NCBI GenBank assembly: GCA_003281315.1
Contig: QCCH01000003.1
Location: forward strand, 114,013 to 178,012
From: Prochlorococcus sp. AG-347-K20
Lineage (GTDB): Bacteria > Cyanobacteriota > Cyanobacteriia > PCC-6307 > Cyanobiaceae
Reading direction: 5' to 3'
DNA length: 64,000 nt
Shown: in pieces, positions 19,742 to 28,966 of the stretch
How the letters are laid out: every line of letters begins with the position of its first letter
Position numbering within the stretch: the first letter of the stretch is position 1
Notes under the pieces: generated by a model
The model's input: the letters and a program-made list of their open reading frames with translations, nothing else
Told to the model about the DNA's origin: nothing
Database searches by the model: none
Made by a program: the position numbers and the translations under genes

Positions 19742-21034
19742 TTAAGTAGATAAAGGAAGTAGAGAATCCTTTGAAATTAATTTTTCCTCTAATAGTTCAG
19801 ATAATAATCGAATTAATGCAATTTTGATGTGAGCTATGTGAGAACCACCTTGAACAAAAATATTGTAAGGATCTCTTAGAGGGGCATCAGCAGAAAATTC
19901 ACTTGTACTACCTTCAATAAACGTACCTCCTGCCATTAATAATTTTGAATCATATCCATCCATTGATGCTGGAACAACATTCAGAAAAGAATCTACTGGT
20001 GAAGAATTTTGAAAAGATTGACAAACTTTTTGTACCAAATCAGGATTGTTCAATCTTACTGACTGAATAAGATCAGATCTATAAGTTGCTGGCTCTGGTA
20101 AAACCTTAAATCCCAAATTTTTAAAGACTGCTGCAACCATATCAGCACCTTTTAGTGATTCATGAACAATTTGTGGTGCTAAAAACAAACCCTGCAAAAT
20201 TAATCTTCCTAGTCCAAAATTTATTCCTGCAGAAGAACCAATGCCTGGTGAGGTTAATCTAGAACATGCCATCTCAACCAACTCTACATCTCCTGCAACG
20301 TACCCACCAGTAGGAACTATTGTCCCTCCCAAATTTTTAATCAATGATCCAGCAATTATATTTGCCCCTTTAGAAATTGGTTCACTATCTTCAACAAGCT
20401 CCCCATAACAGTTATCAACAAAACATATACAGTTAGGATCAAGAGAATGAATAAGACTACAAATTTTCTCTATCTGCTGATTCGTAAGAGACTTTCTCCA
20501 ACTATATCCACAACTTTTTTGTATGAATACTAATTTGCATGAATGTTCTTTAAAAGAATGAACAATTTTTTCTTCAAAAGAATCAAAATTCTCGCAGATA
20601 TTTATTTGCTTATATTCAATCTCAAAATCTTTAAGTGAGCCTTTACCTATTCCCCTTATTCCTATGACTTCTTCTAACGTGTCATATGGTTGTCCTGTAA
20701 GAGATAACATTACATCTCCAGGTCTAAGAATTCCAAATAAGACAGAACTTATTGCATGGGTTCCACTAACGAATTGCATCCTCACAGCTGCTTTTTCAGC
20801 AAGAAACAATCTTGCAAAAACCGCATCAATTTTTTCTCTAGATATATCATCATGACCACTACCAGAAGATTGATAGAAATGACTAGTAGAAACTTTTTCT
20901 TCCTTAAAAATTGTCAAAATATTTTCTAATTTCTGGAAAACCTGATTGGACCTTTCTTGGAAAACTTTACTTAAACTCTCCTCGACAGAAAGAACAGCGT
21001 TTTCAGCCAGTTTTAAGTTATTGTTTAGCGTCAT
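19742..21034 (-). CDS. Methionine gamma-lyase/aluminium-resistance family PLP enzyme
   Basis: A 430-residue PLP-dependent protein resembling the Met_gamma_lyase family (PF06838, often annotated aluminium resistance protein). Recognisable are FVSGTHAISS for the cofactor phosphate, FVDNCYGE with the Asp that holds the pyridine ring, and the Lys of AGSLIKNLGG for the internal aldimine. The substrate is not established for this family; carbon-sulfur lysis is a guess from distant kin. It is placed two bases ahead of gcvH and three bases after the unknown gene 21038-21751, so it is probably co-expressed with glycine cleavage. Confidence 0.85.
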   Translation of the reverse strand: MTLNNNLKLAENAVLSVEESLSKVFQERSNQVFQKLENILTIFKEEKVSTSHFYQSSGSGHDDISREKIDAVFARLFLAEKAAVRMQFVSGTHAISSVLFGILRPGDVMLSLTGQPYDTLEEVIGIRGIGKGSLKDFEIEYKQINICENFDSFEEKIVHSFKEHSCKLVFIQKSCGYSWRKSLTNQQIEKICSLIHSLDPNCICFVDNCYGELVEDSEPISKGANIIAGSLIKNLGGTIVPTGGYVAGDVELVEMACSRLTSPGIGSSAGINFGLGRLILQGLFLAPQIVHESLKGADMVAAVFKNLGFKVLPEPATYRSDLIQSVRLNNPDLVQKVCQSFQNSSPVDSFLNVVPASMDGYDSKLLMAGGTFIEGSTSEFSADAPLRDPYNIFVQGGSHIAHIKIALIRLLSELLEEKLISKDSLLPLST

Positions 21035-21037
21035 TTA

Positions 21038-21751
21038 TTATAAAAATTCATTATATTTTTCAGAAGCTAAATTTCTTAATTCTGCGAGGAAAGCATTAGG
21101 TCCCCTACCCTGAAAATAAGAAAGTTTTTTTGAAGCCTCATATAAATCAAGAAGTTCTCCATCTAATTCTTCTGCGGTATAATCTCTAATTCCTGCTATT
21201 ACCTCAGCAAAACGTTCTCTACGGGCAGATTTATTGACAGCATAGGCTTCCATTACCTGATTTTTACATGATCTCCAAGCCTTATTCTGACAAAAATGCA
21301 CTGAAAGAGCATCACTTAAAGCAGAAGCTTCTTCATCTTCTATGTACCAGTCAAAAGATGAAGGTAGAGATTTTAATCCTGAAAATATCTCAAATAACTC
21401 CCCGGCGGACAATGGATTACCAGAATCATTTTTTAGGGGTAATGCAGACTCTTCCAAAGATTTCCACAACTCTGGGTAATCATTTTCAAAACGATCCCTG
21501 ATTTTATCAATACCTTGATCAAGAATCGTATTAACTTGAGCTAAAGCAAGAAAAACTTCAGGACCTGGCGAAGATAACTTCCCATTCCTAAGATTAGAAA
21601 TTTGCGAATTATGAACTTTACCTAAATCAAGAACTTCAGAAAGTAATGGCAAAACTCTGTGAGACCATCCATTTCTTTCATGCCAGAGGTGTATCAAATG
21701 AGCCATAGCCCTTCGACCTCTAGATAATTTATCGCGATATCCTAGACTCAC
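21038..21751 (-). CDS. Unknown protein, possible HTH-like N-terminus
   Basis: A 237-residue protein that I do not recognise with certainty. It is Glu/Leu/Ala-rich, soluble and predicted mostly helical. Residues about 28-75 (VLPLLSEVL, then HNSQISNLRNGK) look like a helix-turn-helix of the XRE kind, where the SQISNLRNG block would be the recognition helix; this is an eye match only. It leads a tight minus-strand group with the PLP lyase, gcvH and gcvP (gaps of three, two and 37 bases) and is divergent from the desaturase gene. A regulatory role for the group is an inference. Confidence 0.75.
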   Translation of the reverse strand: MSLGYRDKLSRGRRAMAHLIHLWHERNGWSHRVLPLLSEVLDLGKVHNSQISNLRNGKLSSPGPEVFLALAQVNTILDQGIDKIRDRFENDYPELWKSLEESALPLKNDSGNPLSAGELFEIFSGLKSLPSSFDWYIEDEEASALSDALSVHFCQNKAWRSCKNQVMEAYAVNKSARRERFAEVIAGIRDYTAEELDGELLDLYEASKKLSYFQGRGPNAFLAELRNLASEKYNEFL

Positions 21752-21826
21752 AGATAATTAAACTTATCAATAGTATAGTATGATAATATTACATATCGGT
21801 AATTTTGAAAATAGTATTTCAATATC

Positions 21827-22765
21827 ATGAATTCAGTAATTTTCCAAGAAACAGCAAAATTAAAAAAACCTGTTCCAGCTGAAAAAGTTATAGAACTCTC
21901 AGAAAAATTACTGGAACCCTCCAGTCATTCAAAAAGATATCCTCCAAGACTACATAAAACGTGGGGGACAATATTTTTTATGGCTGCAATTCATATTCTT
22001 TCTCTTGTAGCTATACAACCAAAATTTTGGAGTCTCCCTGCAGTCACTTCATTATTATTTTTTTACTGGGTTACTGCTTGTTTAGGAGTCACTCTTGGAT
22101 ATCACAGATTGTTATCACACAGATCGTTCATTGTTCCAAGATGGTTAGAAAGATTTTTTGCTACCTGTGGAGCTATAAGTTGCCAACATGGACCAATAGA
22201 TTGGGTAGGTTTACATAGGCATCACCACTCTTTTTCAGATACTGAAGTAGATCATCACAATAGTAAAAAGGGTTTTTGGTGGAGTCATATGGGTTGGATG
22301 TTTAAAGACGTTGAAGCACTAAAAGCTGTTCCAAAACTAAGTGCAGATTTAATCAAGGATCCATACTATAGATTTCTAAATAAATATTTTTTATTCTTAC
22401 AAATTCCAATTGGACTTTCTTTGTACGCAATAGGTCAAAAATTAGGAGTTGGAGGCTGGGCTTTAGTCCTTTGGGGGATTCCATTGAGGCTTGTGGTTGT
22501 TTATCACATAACTTGGCTAGTCAACTCCGCGACTCATTGTTGGGGTAAAGCACCATTTGAAAGTGGTGATTCATCTAAAAACAATGCATGGGTTGCTGCA
22601 TTAACATTTGGAGAAGGTTGGCATAATAACCATCATGCATTTCCCAATTCAGCAAAACAAGGATTATTTAGAGGTCAGATAGACATAACATGGGAACATA
22701 TTAAGATTCTTGCGAAATTTGGTCTTGCAAAAAAAGTAAAGTTACCCTCTAGGTCTTATTATTAA
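21827..22765 (+). CDS. Acyl-lipid delta-9-type fatty acid desaturase
   Basis: Membrane di-iron enzyme that introduces a double bond into acyl chains of membrane lipids. The protein has 312 residues with three histidine boxes: HRLLSH (93-98), HRHHH (130-134) and HNNHH near 260, in the spacing of the DesC/stearoyl desaturase family. Four hydrophobic stretches surround the boxes. Regiospecificity (delta-9) follows from the family and is not visible directly. Downstream rplI begins after 20 bases. Divergent from the gcv-group leader gene. Confidence 0.93.
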   Translation: MNSVIFQETAKLKKPVPAEKVIELSEKLLEPSSHSKRYPPRLHKTWGTIFFMAAIHILSLVAIQPKFWSLPAVTSLLFFYWVTACLGVTLGYHRLLSHRSFIVPRWLERFFATCGAISCQHGPIDWVGLHRHHHSFSDTEVDHHNSKKGFWWSHMGWMFKDVEALKAVPKLSADLIKDPYYRFLNKYFLFLQIPIGLSLYAIGQKLGVGGWALVLWGIPLRLVVVYHITWLVNSATHCWGKAPFESGDSSKNNAWVAALTFGEGWHNNHHAFPNSAKQGLFRGQIDITWEHIKILAKFGLAKKVKLPSRSYY

Positions 22766-22785
22766 CTATATTATTCAATATTTTC

Positions 22786-23241
22786 ATGGCTAAAAGAGTA
22801 CAAGTAGCATTAACTGAATCAATCGCATCATTAGGTAAAGAAGGAGATTTAGTTGAAGTAGCACCTGGATACGCAAGAAATTTTCTATTACCTTATGGCA
22901 AGGCAATGAATGTAACACCAGCAGTCCTTAAACAAATTGAAAGGAAGAAAGAAAAAGAAAAAATCGCTGCTGATAAATTAAAGCAAGAAGCTTTAGATTT
23001 CCAAACTGCATTATCTACAATAGGTAGGTTCACTATCAAAAAACAGGTTGGAGAAGATGGTGTCCTTTTTGGAACGGTTACCAATGGGGATGTTGCAGAA
23101 GCGATAGAAGCGGCAACTAAAAAAGAAATTGATAGAAGAAACATTACTGTCCCCGATATTCATAATTTAGGTTCCTTTACTGCAAAAATAAAATTACATC
23201 CAGAAGTAAATGCAGAAGTAAATATTGAAGTAACAAGTTAA
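22786..23241 (+). CDS. rplI: 50S ribosomal protein L9
   Basis: Two-domain protein at the base of the L1 stalk, 151 residues, normal size. It has the signature [20 protein letters not shown] at about 17-36, the charged connecting helix ([17 protein letters not shown]) and a C-terminal domain. It is followed by dnaB after 58 bases, the L9-DnaB order shared with many bacteria. Confidence 0.97.
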   Translation: MAKRVQVALTESIASLGKEGDLVEVAPGYARNFLLPYGKAMNVTPAVLKQIERKKEKEKIAADKLKQEALDFQTALSTIGRFTIKKQVGEDGVLFGTVTNGDVAEAIEAATKKEIDRRNITVPDIHNLGSFTAKIKLHPEVNAEVNIEVTS

Positions 23242-23299
23242 TCAATTTGTTGCATTATTTTGAAAAGTAGCCAGAGTATATATCTAAGCAATTAAAGAT

Positions 23300-24682
23300 A
23301 TGGTTTCCGTACCTTTTCCAAATAATGGGCAGAATAAAAATTTTAAAAAGGATTTTAATAGTGAAAATTCTGGATTAGTACCTCCTCAAAACGTTCAAGC
23401 AGAGGAAGCTGTTCTTGGTGGAATACTTCTTGATCCAGACGCGATTGGAAGAATTGCAGACTTAATTAAACCTGAAGCTTTTTATATAAATGCCCATCAA
23501 GAGATTTTTAGAACAGCACTAATGTTGCATACCCAGGGTAAACCAACTGATTTAACATCAATGAGTGCTTGGTTAGCAGATAATGGATCATTAGAAAAAA
23601 TTGGAGGAAACAGCAAACTGGTAGAACTAGTTGAAAATGTTTCCTCTACAGCCTCCATAGAACAAGTTGCTAATTTAATTAACGACAAATTCATGAGAAG
23701 GCAACTTATCAGATCTGGAAATGAAGTAGTTCAACTAGGTTTTGATCAAACTCAAGATACTAATGAAGTTCTAGATAAAGCAGAGCAAAAAATATTTGAA
23801 ATCAGTCAAGAAAAACCTTCAAAAGGCCTGACTCAAGCAGCTGAAATCCTTACAAGTACTTTCAATGAAATAGAGTCAAGATCATTAGGTACTTCAGTAG
23901 CTGGTATTCCAGTAAATTTCTACGACCTAGATGCGATGACTCAAGGTTTTCAAAGAAGTGATTTAATAATTGTTGCTGGAAGACCTTCAATGGGTAAAAC
24001 TTCAATAGTTCTTAATCTGGCTAAAAATGTTGCACAATCTCAAGATTTACCTGTGTGTGTATTTAGCCTTGAAATGAGCAAAGAACAGTTGACATATAGA
24101 TTACTCTCTATGGAAGTTGGAATCGAGAGTGGCAGGCTAAGAACAGGCAGATTACAGCAAGATGAATGGCCATTACTCGGAGAAGGTATCAATTCATTAG
24201 GTCAATTACCTATATTTATAGATGACAAGCCTAACTTAAGTGTTTTAGAGATGAGATCTCTTTGCAGAAGATTAATAGCTGAACAAAAAAAAGAACTTGG
24301 ATTAATTGTGATTGATTACCTCCAGTTGATGGAAGGATCAACCCCTGATAATAGAGTGCAAGAACTTTCACGAATAACAAGAGGTCTTAAAAGCATGGCC
24401 AGAGAATTAAAAGTACCAGTAGTAGCTTTATCTCAGCTTAGTAGAGGGGTAGAGTCTAGAACAAATAAAAGGCCAATGTTAAGCGATCTAAGAGAATCAG
24501 GATCTATTGAACAAGACGCAGATTTAGTATTAATGATTTATAGAGATGAATACTATAATCCAGAGACTGAAGATAAAGGAATTACAGAAATCATTGTCAC
24601 TAAACATAGAAATGGACCCGTAGGAACTGTTAAATTATTATTTGAACCTCAATTTACGAGATTTAGGAATTTAGCTAATTAA
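23300..24682 (+). CDS. dnaB: Replicative DNA helicase
   Basis: Hexameric 5'-3' fork helicase. The protein has 460 residues: an N-terminal domain beginning PPQNVQAEEAVLGG, a linker, then the RecA-like motor with Walker A GRPSMGKT and Walker B LIVIDYLQL, and the arginine-finger region near the C-terminus. Dispensable N-terminal residues (about 1-28) are polar. No intein interrupts it, unlike in some cyanobacteria. mnmG starts 12 bases downstream. Confidence 0.97.
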   Translation: MVSVPFPNNGQNKNFKKDFNSENSGLVPPQNVQAEEAVLGGILLDPDAIGRIADLIKPEAFYINAHQEIFRTALMLHTQGKPTDLTSMSAWLADNGSLEKIGGNSKLVELVENVSSTASIEQVANLINDKFMRRQLIRSGNEVVQLGFDQTQDTNEVLDKAEQKIFEISQEKPSKGLTQAAEILTSTFNEIESRSLGTSVAGIPVNFYDLDAMTQGFQRSDLIIVAGRPSMGKTSIVLNLAKNVAQSQDLPVCVFSLEMSKEQLTYRLLSMEVGIESGRLRTGRLQQDEWPLLGEGINSLGQLPIFIDDKPNLSVLEMRSLCRRLIAEQKKELGLIVIDYLQLMEGSTPDNRVQELSRITRGLKSMARELKVPVVALSQLSRGVESRTNKRPMLSDLRESGSIEQDADLVLMIYRDEYYNPETEDKGITEIIVTKHRNGPVGTVKLLFEPQFTRFRNLAN

Positions 24683-24694
24683 ATCGCTCCTAAA

Positions 24695-26683
24695 ATGCAA
24701 GATCATCACTCAACAAATGAATCTTTTGACGTCATTGTTATTGGAGGAGGACATGCAGGATGCGAAGCAGCTATAACAACAGCAAAATTAGGATTTTCTA
24801 CAGCCTTATTTACAATCAATTTAGATAGGATTGCCTGGCAACCTTGCAATCCTGCTGTTGGCGGCCCGGCAAAAAGTCAGTTGGTACATGAAGTTGATGC
24901 ATTAGGTGGAATTATTGGGAGATTAGCTGATGAGACAGCTATACAAAAAAGAATATTAAATGCAAGTAGAGGTCCAGCTGTATGGGCATTAAGAGCTCAG
25001 ACAGATAAAAGAGAATACTCAAAAAAGATGATTGAAATACTACAAAATACAGATAATTTATCTCTAAAAGAAGCAATGATTACTGAACTAGATATCGCAA
25101 AAACTGAAGAAATTGGATTGAACTCAAAAAAAATCTCAAAAAAAAGAATAAAAGGTGTAAAAACTTTCTTTGGTAGTTATTATTCAGCAAGATCAGTTAT
25201 CATCACAGCTGGTACGTTCTTAGAAGGAAAAATATGGATAGGAAATAAATCAATGTCAGCTGGTAGATCGGGCGAACAGGCAGCACATGGTCTTACTCAA
25301 AATTTGCACGAAATTGGTATCAAAACAGAACGTTTAAAAACAGGTACTCCAGCAAGAGTTGATAAAAGAAGTATCATTTTTGATGAATTAGATATTCAAC
25401 CAAGTACTGCAGCAGATAAATATTTTTCGTTTGACCCAGATATAAAAAATAATATGCCCCAAGTTAGTTGTCACATCACAAGAACAACTACCAAAACACA
25501 TAAACTAATTAGAGACAATTTACATTTAACTCCCATTTACGGCGGTTTTATTGATAGTAAGGGGCCAAGATATTGTCCATCAATTGAAGATAAAATCGTC
25601 AAATTTGCTGATAAAGAATCACATCAAATTTTCTTAGAACCAGAAGGAATTAATACCCCTGAAATATATGTACAAGGATTTTCTACAGGTTTGCCCGAAA
25701 ATATTCAATTAGAACTTTTAAGGACCTTACCTGGATTAGGTGAATGTAAAATGTTGCGACCAGCATATGCTGTGGAGTATGACTATATACCTGCAACACA
25801 GCTCCAAACATCACTCGAAACGAAAGAAATTGAATATTTATTTAGCGCGGGACAAATTAATGGCACTACTGGTTATGAAGAAGCGGCAGCACAAGGATTA
25901 GTTGCAGGAGTCAATGCGACAAGAAAACTAAACAAAAAAGATCCAATAATCTTCACTAGAGAAAGCAGTTATATAGGAACAATGATCAATGATTTAATTA
26001 CCAAAGATCTCAAAGAACCATACAGAGTTCTCACTAGTAGGAGTGAATATAGGTTAACTCTTAGAGGAGATAATGCAGATAGGAGATTAACCCGGTTAGG
26101 TTATCAAATAGGACTAATTGATGAGAAAAGATGGTCGTCCTATCAAGAAAAAATGAAAATCCTCGAGGAAGAGAAATTAAGATTAAATAATACCCGTTTA
26201 AAAAATACCGATGAAATATCAAAAAAAATAGAATTGGACACGGGATCAAAAATCAAAGGCTCAACAACTTTAAAAGAACTTTTAAAAAGACCAAACTTTC
26301 ATTATTCAGATCTAATGAAATATAATTTGAATGAAAAAAATCTAAGTTCTTCAATACAGGAAGGTGTTGAAATAGATATTAAATACGAGGGTTACCTTAA
26401 AAGACAAAAAAACAACATTGAACAAATAAATCGTCAAAGCTGTAAATCTCTGCCTCAAGAAATAAATTATGAAAAGATAGATACATTATCTTTAGAAGCT
26501 AGAGAAAATTTAAATAAGATAAAGCCAAAAAATTTTGGTGATGCTTCAAAAATTCCTGGAGTAAGCAAAGCTGATTTAACTGCATTACTTGTCTGGCTAA
26601 AAATAAGAGAAATAAAGAAAGAAAAAGCAAATATTTTTGTCGAAAAAAGTTATCATCTTAAAAGCAATCCGTCAAAGCACTGA
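24695..26683 (+). CDS. mnmG: tRNA uridine 5-carboxymethylaminomethyl modification enzyme
   Basis: FAD protein that with MnmE modifies U34 of certain tRNAs using methylene-THF and glycine. The protein has 662 residues, slightly longer than E. coli GidA. Dinucleotide fold GGGHAGCEA is near residue 17; further family motifs are [11 protein letters not shown] and STGLPE. The C-terminal helical domain for MnmE binding ends around residue 640 ([10 protein letters not shown]). Directly after dnaB. Its use of glycine and C1-folate matches the one-carbon genes elsewhere in the window, but the neighbourhood is not evidence of linkage. Confidence 0.96.
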   Translation: MQDHHSTNESFDVIVIGGGHAGCEAAITTAKLGFSTALFTINLDRIAWQPCNPAVGGPAKSQLVHEVDALGGIIGRLADETAIQKRILNASRGPAVWALRAQTDKREYSKKMIEILQNTDNLSLKEAMITELDIAKTEEIGLNSKKISKKRIKGVKTFFGSYYSARSVIITAGTFLEGKIWIGNKSMSAGRSGEQAAHGLTQNLHEIGIKTERLKTGTPARVDKRSIIFDELDIQPSTAADKYFSFDPDIKNNMPQVSCHITRTTTKTHKLIRDNLHLTPIYGGFIDSKGPRYCPSIEDKIVKFADKESHQIFLEPEGINTPEIYVQGFSTGLPENIQLELLRTLPGLGECKMLRPAYAVEYDYIPATQLQTSLETKEIEYLFSAGQINGTTGYEEAAAQGLVAGVNATRKLNKKDPIIFTRESSYIGTMINDLITKDLKEPYRVLTSRSEYRLTLRGDNADRRLTRLGYQIGLIDEKRWSSYQEKMKILEEEKLRLNNTRLKNTDEISKKIELDTGSKIKGSTTLKELLKRPNFHYSDLMKYNLNEKNLSSSIQEGVEIDIKYEGYLKRQKNNIEQINRQSCKSLPQEINYEKIDTLSLEARENLNKIKPKNFGDASKIPGVSKADLTALLVWLKIREIKKEKANIFVEKSYHLKSNPSKH

Positions 26684-26742
26684 ATAATAAACTTTTTAAC
26701 TCACCAAAAATTTTATGGGAAGAAAAAGCCTCTACTTTTTTA

Positions 26743-27285
26743 ATGAAAAATTCATTACCAAAGATATCTGGTCCATGGAAATTAATGCTGCTTGGGGATG
26801 GAAGTCCAACTAGACATTTACAGCTTTTAACTAATCAAGAGACGAAAATTAAATTAATTTCGATGCAAGTAGATCCTCTATTCATTAAAGAAGGCCCTAA
26901 AGAATTAAATCAGTTAAATGGCCCCTTAATTAGAAGACAGGTATGGATTAAAAACAATAATAAAAACCTAGCATGGGCTGAAAGTTGGTGGAATGCAGAA
27001 CAAGTTAATGAAAATTTAAAAGCGAAAGAAGAACCAATTTGGAAGAATTTGACACAAGACAGATCAGAATTATTTAGAGAAGTTGACCGAATTTCACTTG
27101 TTAATTCAAATTGGTTAGAGGATCAATTTTGTTTAAAAGGTCCATTCTGGTCAAGAAATTATAGATTTTTTCGAGACAAAAAGCCCCTAACAATTATTAG
27201 AGAAGTATTCAATCCACATTTAGAAAGTTTATTAGGCTATTCAGGAATTAAAGAATTTACGAAACTATACTCTTCTTCTTCTTGA
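26743..27285 (+). CDS. Chorismate lyase-like protein (DUF98/Ycf21 family)
   Basis: A 180-residue protein related to UbiC-type chorismate pyruvate-lyases, which in cyanobacteria supply 4-hydroxybenzoate for plastoquinone. Seen: GDGSPTRHLQLL (ligand pocket), PLIRRQVW, AESWWN, and near the C-terminus PFWSRNYRFF with REVFNPHLE. The ATG at 26743 is a conservative start. The frame stays open upstream to about 26662 and reads [18 protein letters not shown] just before it, and homologues often include such a segment, so initiation at CTG 26680 overlapping the mnmG stop is possible. Its last 21 bases overlap the opposite-strand gene. Confidence 0.85.
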   Translation: MKNSLPKISGPWKLMLLGDGSPTRHLQLLTNQETKIKLISMQVDPLFIKEGPKELNQLNGPLIRRQVWIKNNNKNLAWAESWWNAEQVNENLKAKEEPIWKNLTQDRSELFREVDRISLVNSNWLEDQFCLKGPFWSRNYRFFRDKKPLTIIREVFNPHLESLLGYSGIKEFTKLYSSSS

Positions 27286-27843
27286 TCTGGGAAGATTTCT
27301 TGATTTTGATTGACCTTGTTGGTTTGATTGATCCCTAGAAGTATTATTCTCTTTTCCTGGAGCTCTTTGCCATCTTTCAACTTTGAAATCCATTTCATCT
27401 GGCCAATCCTCGTCCTTACTCTCTTTCACATAAGGTAATTTTTTTTGCTCAGTTGTCTGTAAATTTTTTGGTTGCCTTAAAGATATTGCTTCTAAAGGTC
27501 TTTTTGAATGCTGTGTAGTAGTAGATTCATAAGAATTTGATTCTCTGGAAAATGTCTTAATATCGCTTTGATCATCATAAAAATTATCATCATTCCAATC
27601 ATCATTCCAATCATCATTTTCTTCATCAAAAAATAAATCCACTTTTTCAGATACCCATCTTCCTACTTTTTTAACACTCTTACTCGTTAAACCTTGAAAA
27701 TCTGAGTTCCTTCTTTTACCTGGCCTAGCACCAGATACTCCATCAACGAATTGTCTGCCAGTTTCAAAAATTTTATCAACTTGTTTATCAACAATATTTC
27801 TATCCAAACTATTTCTAAGATTTCTAATTCTCCTTGAATCCAT
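27265..27843 (-). CDS. Charged low-complexity protein of unknown function
   Basis: A 192-residue protein that I do not recognise. It has a basic N-terminus (SRRIRNLRNSLDR), a KKVGRWVSEKVD segment, a central acidic repeat in which NDDW occurs twice (about 77-85), and a Ser/Gln/Arg-rich end closing in RSRRRRV. Likely largely disordered with polyampholyte character; possibly nucleic-acid binding, but no domain supports that. Its 3' end overlaps the chorismate-lyase-like gene by 21 bases on the opposite strand. The codon use and length support a real gene. Confidence 0.7.
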   Translation of the reverse strand: MDSRRIRNLRNSLDRNIVDKQVDKIFETGRQFVDGVSGARPGKRRNSDFQGLTSKSVKKVGRWVSEKVDLFFDEENDDWNDDWNDDNFYDDQSDIKTFSRESNSYESTTTQHSKRPLEAISLRQPKNLQTTEQKKLPYVKESKDEDWPDEMDFKVERWQRAPGKENNTSRDQSNQQGQSKSRNLPRSRRRRV

Positions 27844-27927
27844 AAATTATTGTTCTTTTTAAAATATAAATTACATTAAAAAAATAAATAATTCCAAAGA
27901 TAGAAACAAAAACACATCTAATTATTT

Positions 27928-28455
27928 CTAATCAAACAAAATTAAACACTTTTTGTTCCATGATCCATTAAAGAAATTTACACAACATTTTTTACAGGCT
28001 ATATTCTTTATTCTTTTTCTATAAAAAAATTTCTCACCACAATGTTGACAAGTTCCTATATATTTTAGTTCTCTCCTTTCTATAGGAAATGAGTGCCTTA
28101 CAGCAATTTGAAAATTCTTCTCTTTTGAATTAATTTCATGCATCTTTTCTAGGAAATTTGGACCATGTATCTCATTCTTCTTTAATATCCTATCTACCCA
28201 TGCATGAATCATTTCATGACATAAAGTACTGTTTATTTCACTAGTGGATAATTTACTCAAGATAGGTTTCGATAAGATAATTTCAGAATCTATAAAACCA
28301 TTAATTCGTTTTCTTTTATAAAAACCAGCAGTAGTTTTTAATCTATTATCACTCCATCTAACTTTTACTAAAGGATGATTATTAACCGTTAAAGAATTTT
28401 CGAAATATTGGCTATTAAATCTATGAAATAAGGGTAAAAGAGGAATTACAGGCAT
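27928..28455 (-). CDS. SprT-like zinc metalloprotein
   Basis: A 175-residue protein of the SprT-like (Spartan-type) family. Active-site HEMIH at 80-84 with a probable third ligand His98, and a C-terminal zinc ribbon with Cys136, Cys139, Cys154 and Cys157. Relatives such as eukaryotic Spartan are DNA-protein-crosslink proteases; bacterial SprT function is not well settled. Cytosolic, without signal peptide. Divergent from the membrane-anchored gene at 28541 across 85 bases. Confidence 0.88.
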   Translation of the reverse strand: MPVIPLLPLFHRFNSQYFENSLTVNNHPLVKVRWSDNRLKTTAGFYKRKRINGFIDSEIILSKPILSKLSTSEINSTLCHEMIHAWVDRILKKNEIHGPNFLEKMHEINSKEKNFQIAVRHSFPIERRELKYIGTCQHCGEKFFYRKRIKNIACKKCCVNFFNGSWNKKCLILFD

Positions 28456-28540
28456 TATGGATTAAAATTAGTATTATTTTGACAAAAAAAGCCATCAAAA
28501 ACGATTTCTTTTCTTAAAGTAATAAAAAACTCAAATTAAC

Positions 28541-28960
28541 ATGGATGCAACACTAGTTAAAGATATCGGAATTAAAGCATTATTAGTTGGCGGAGCTGTA
28601 CTAGTTTCTTTTTGGACTTTTAATGCAGTCAAATTAGTTATAAGCGCCAGAGGAATTAATCCATTAGTAAGAAAGTTTTTCGATCAAATAGCTGCTGGCA
28701 GAATTGATGCAGCTTATGGTTTGACTACAAAAACTTATAAAACTCATGTAAAACGACAAGACTTTCTTAAATTTTTAGCTAGTTTAAACCTCAATAAATA
28801 CAGAAATTTAAAATCAGGAAGACCTAGAGTCCAAGAAGATCAAATCATAATAACTTTGAATTTAAAATCAGAAGACAAACAAGATGAGCTCCCATTAGAT
28901 TTTACTTTTGCAAAAACTGAAAATGATTGGAAAATAGACAGAATAGCTAAAGTGAATTAA
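28541..28960 (+). CDS. Membrane-anchored protein with NTF2-like tail
   Basis: A 139-residue protein with one N-terminal hydrophobic segment (about 9-30) and a C-terminal region of about 95 residues that looks like a short NTF2-like fold (FFDQIAAGRIDAAYGL, helical, followed by strands ending in NDWKIDRIAKV). Such folds are often found in small unknown proteins, so the function is open. It lies six bases ahead of the ATP-dependent ligase gene, suggesting co-transcription. Confidence 0.75.
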   Translation: MDATLVKDIGIKALLVGGAVLVSFWTFNAVKLVISARGINPLVRKFFDQIAAGRIDAAYGLTTKTYKTHVKRQDFLKFLASLNLNKYRNLKSGRPRVQEDQIIITLNLKSEDKQDELPLDFTFAKTENDWKIDRIAKVN

Positions 28961-28966
28961 TAATTT

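Noticed and set aside
21778..21792. GTA-N9-TAC palindrome as an NtcA nitrogen-control site before the desaturase
   Set aside because: Spacing is nine, not the eight bases of the NtcA consensus, and A/T-rich DNA gives such matches by chance.
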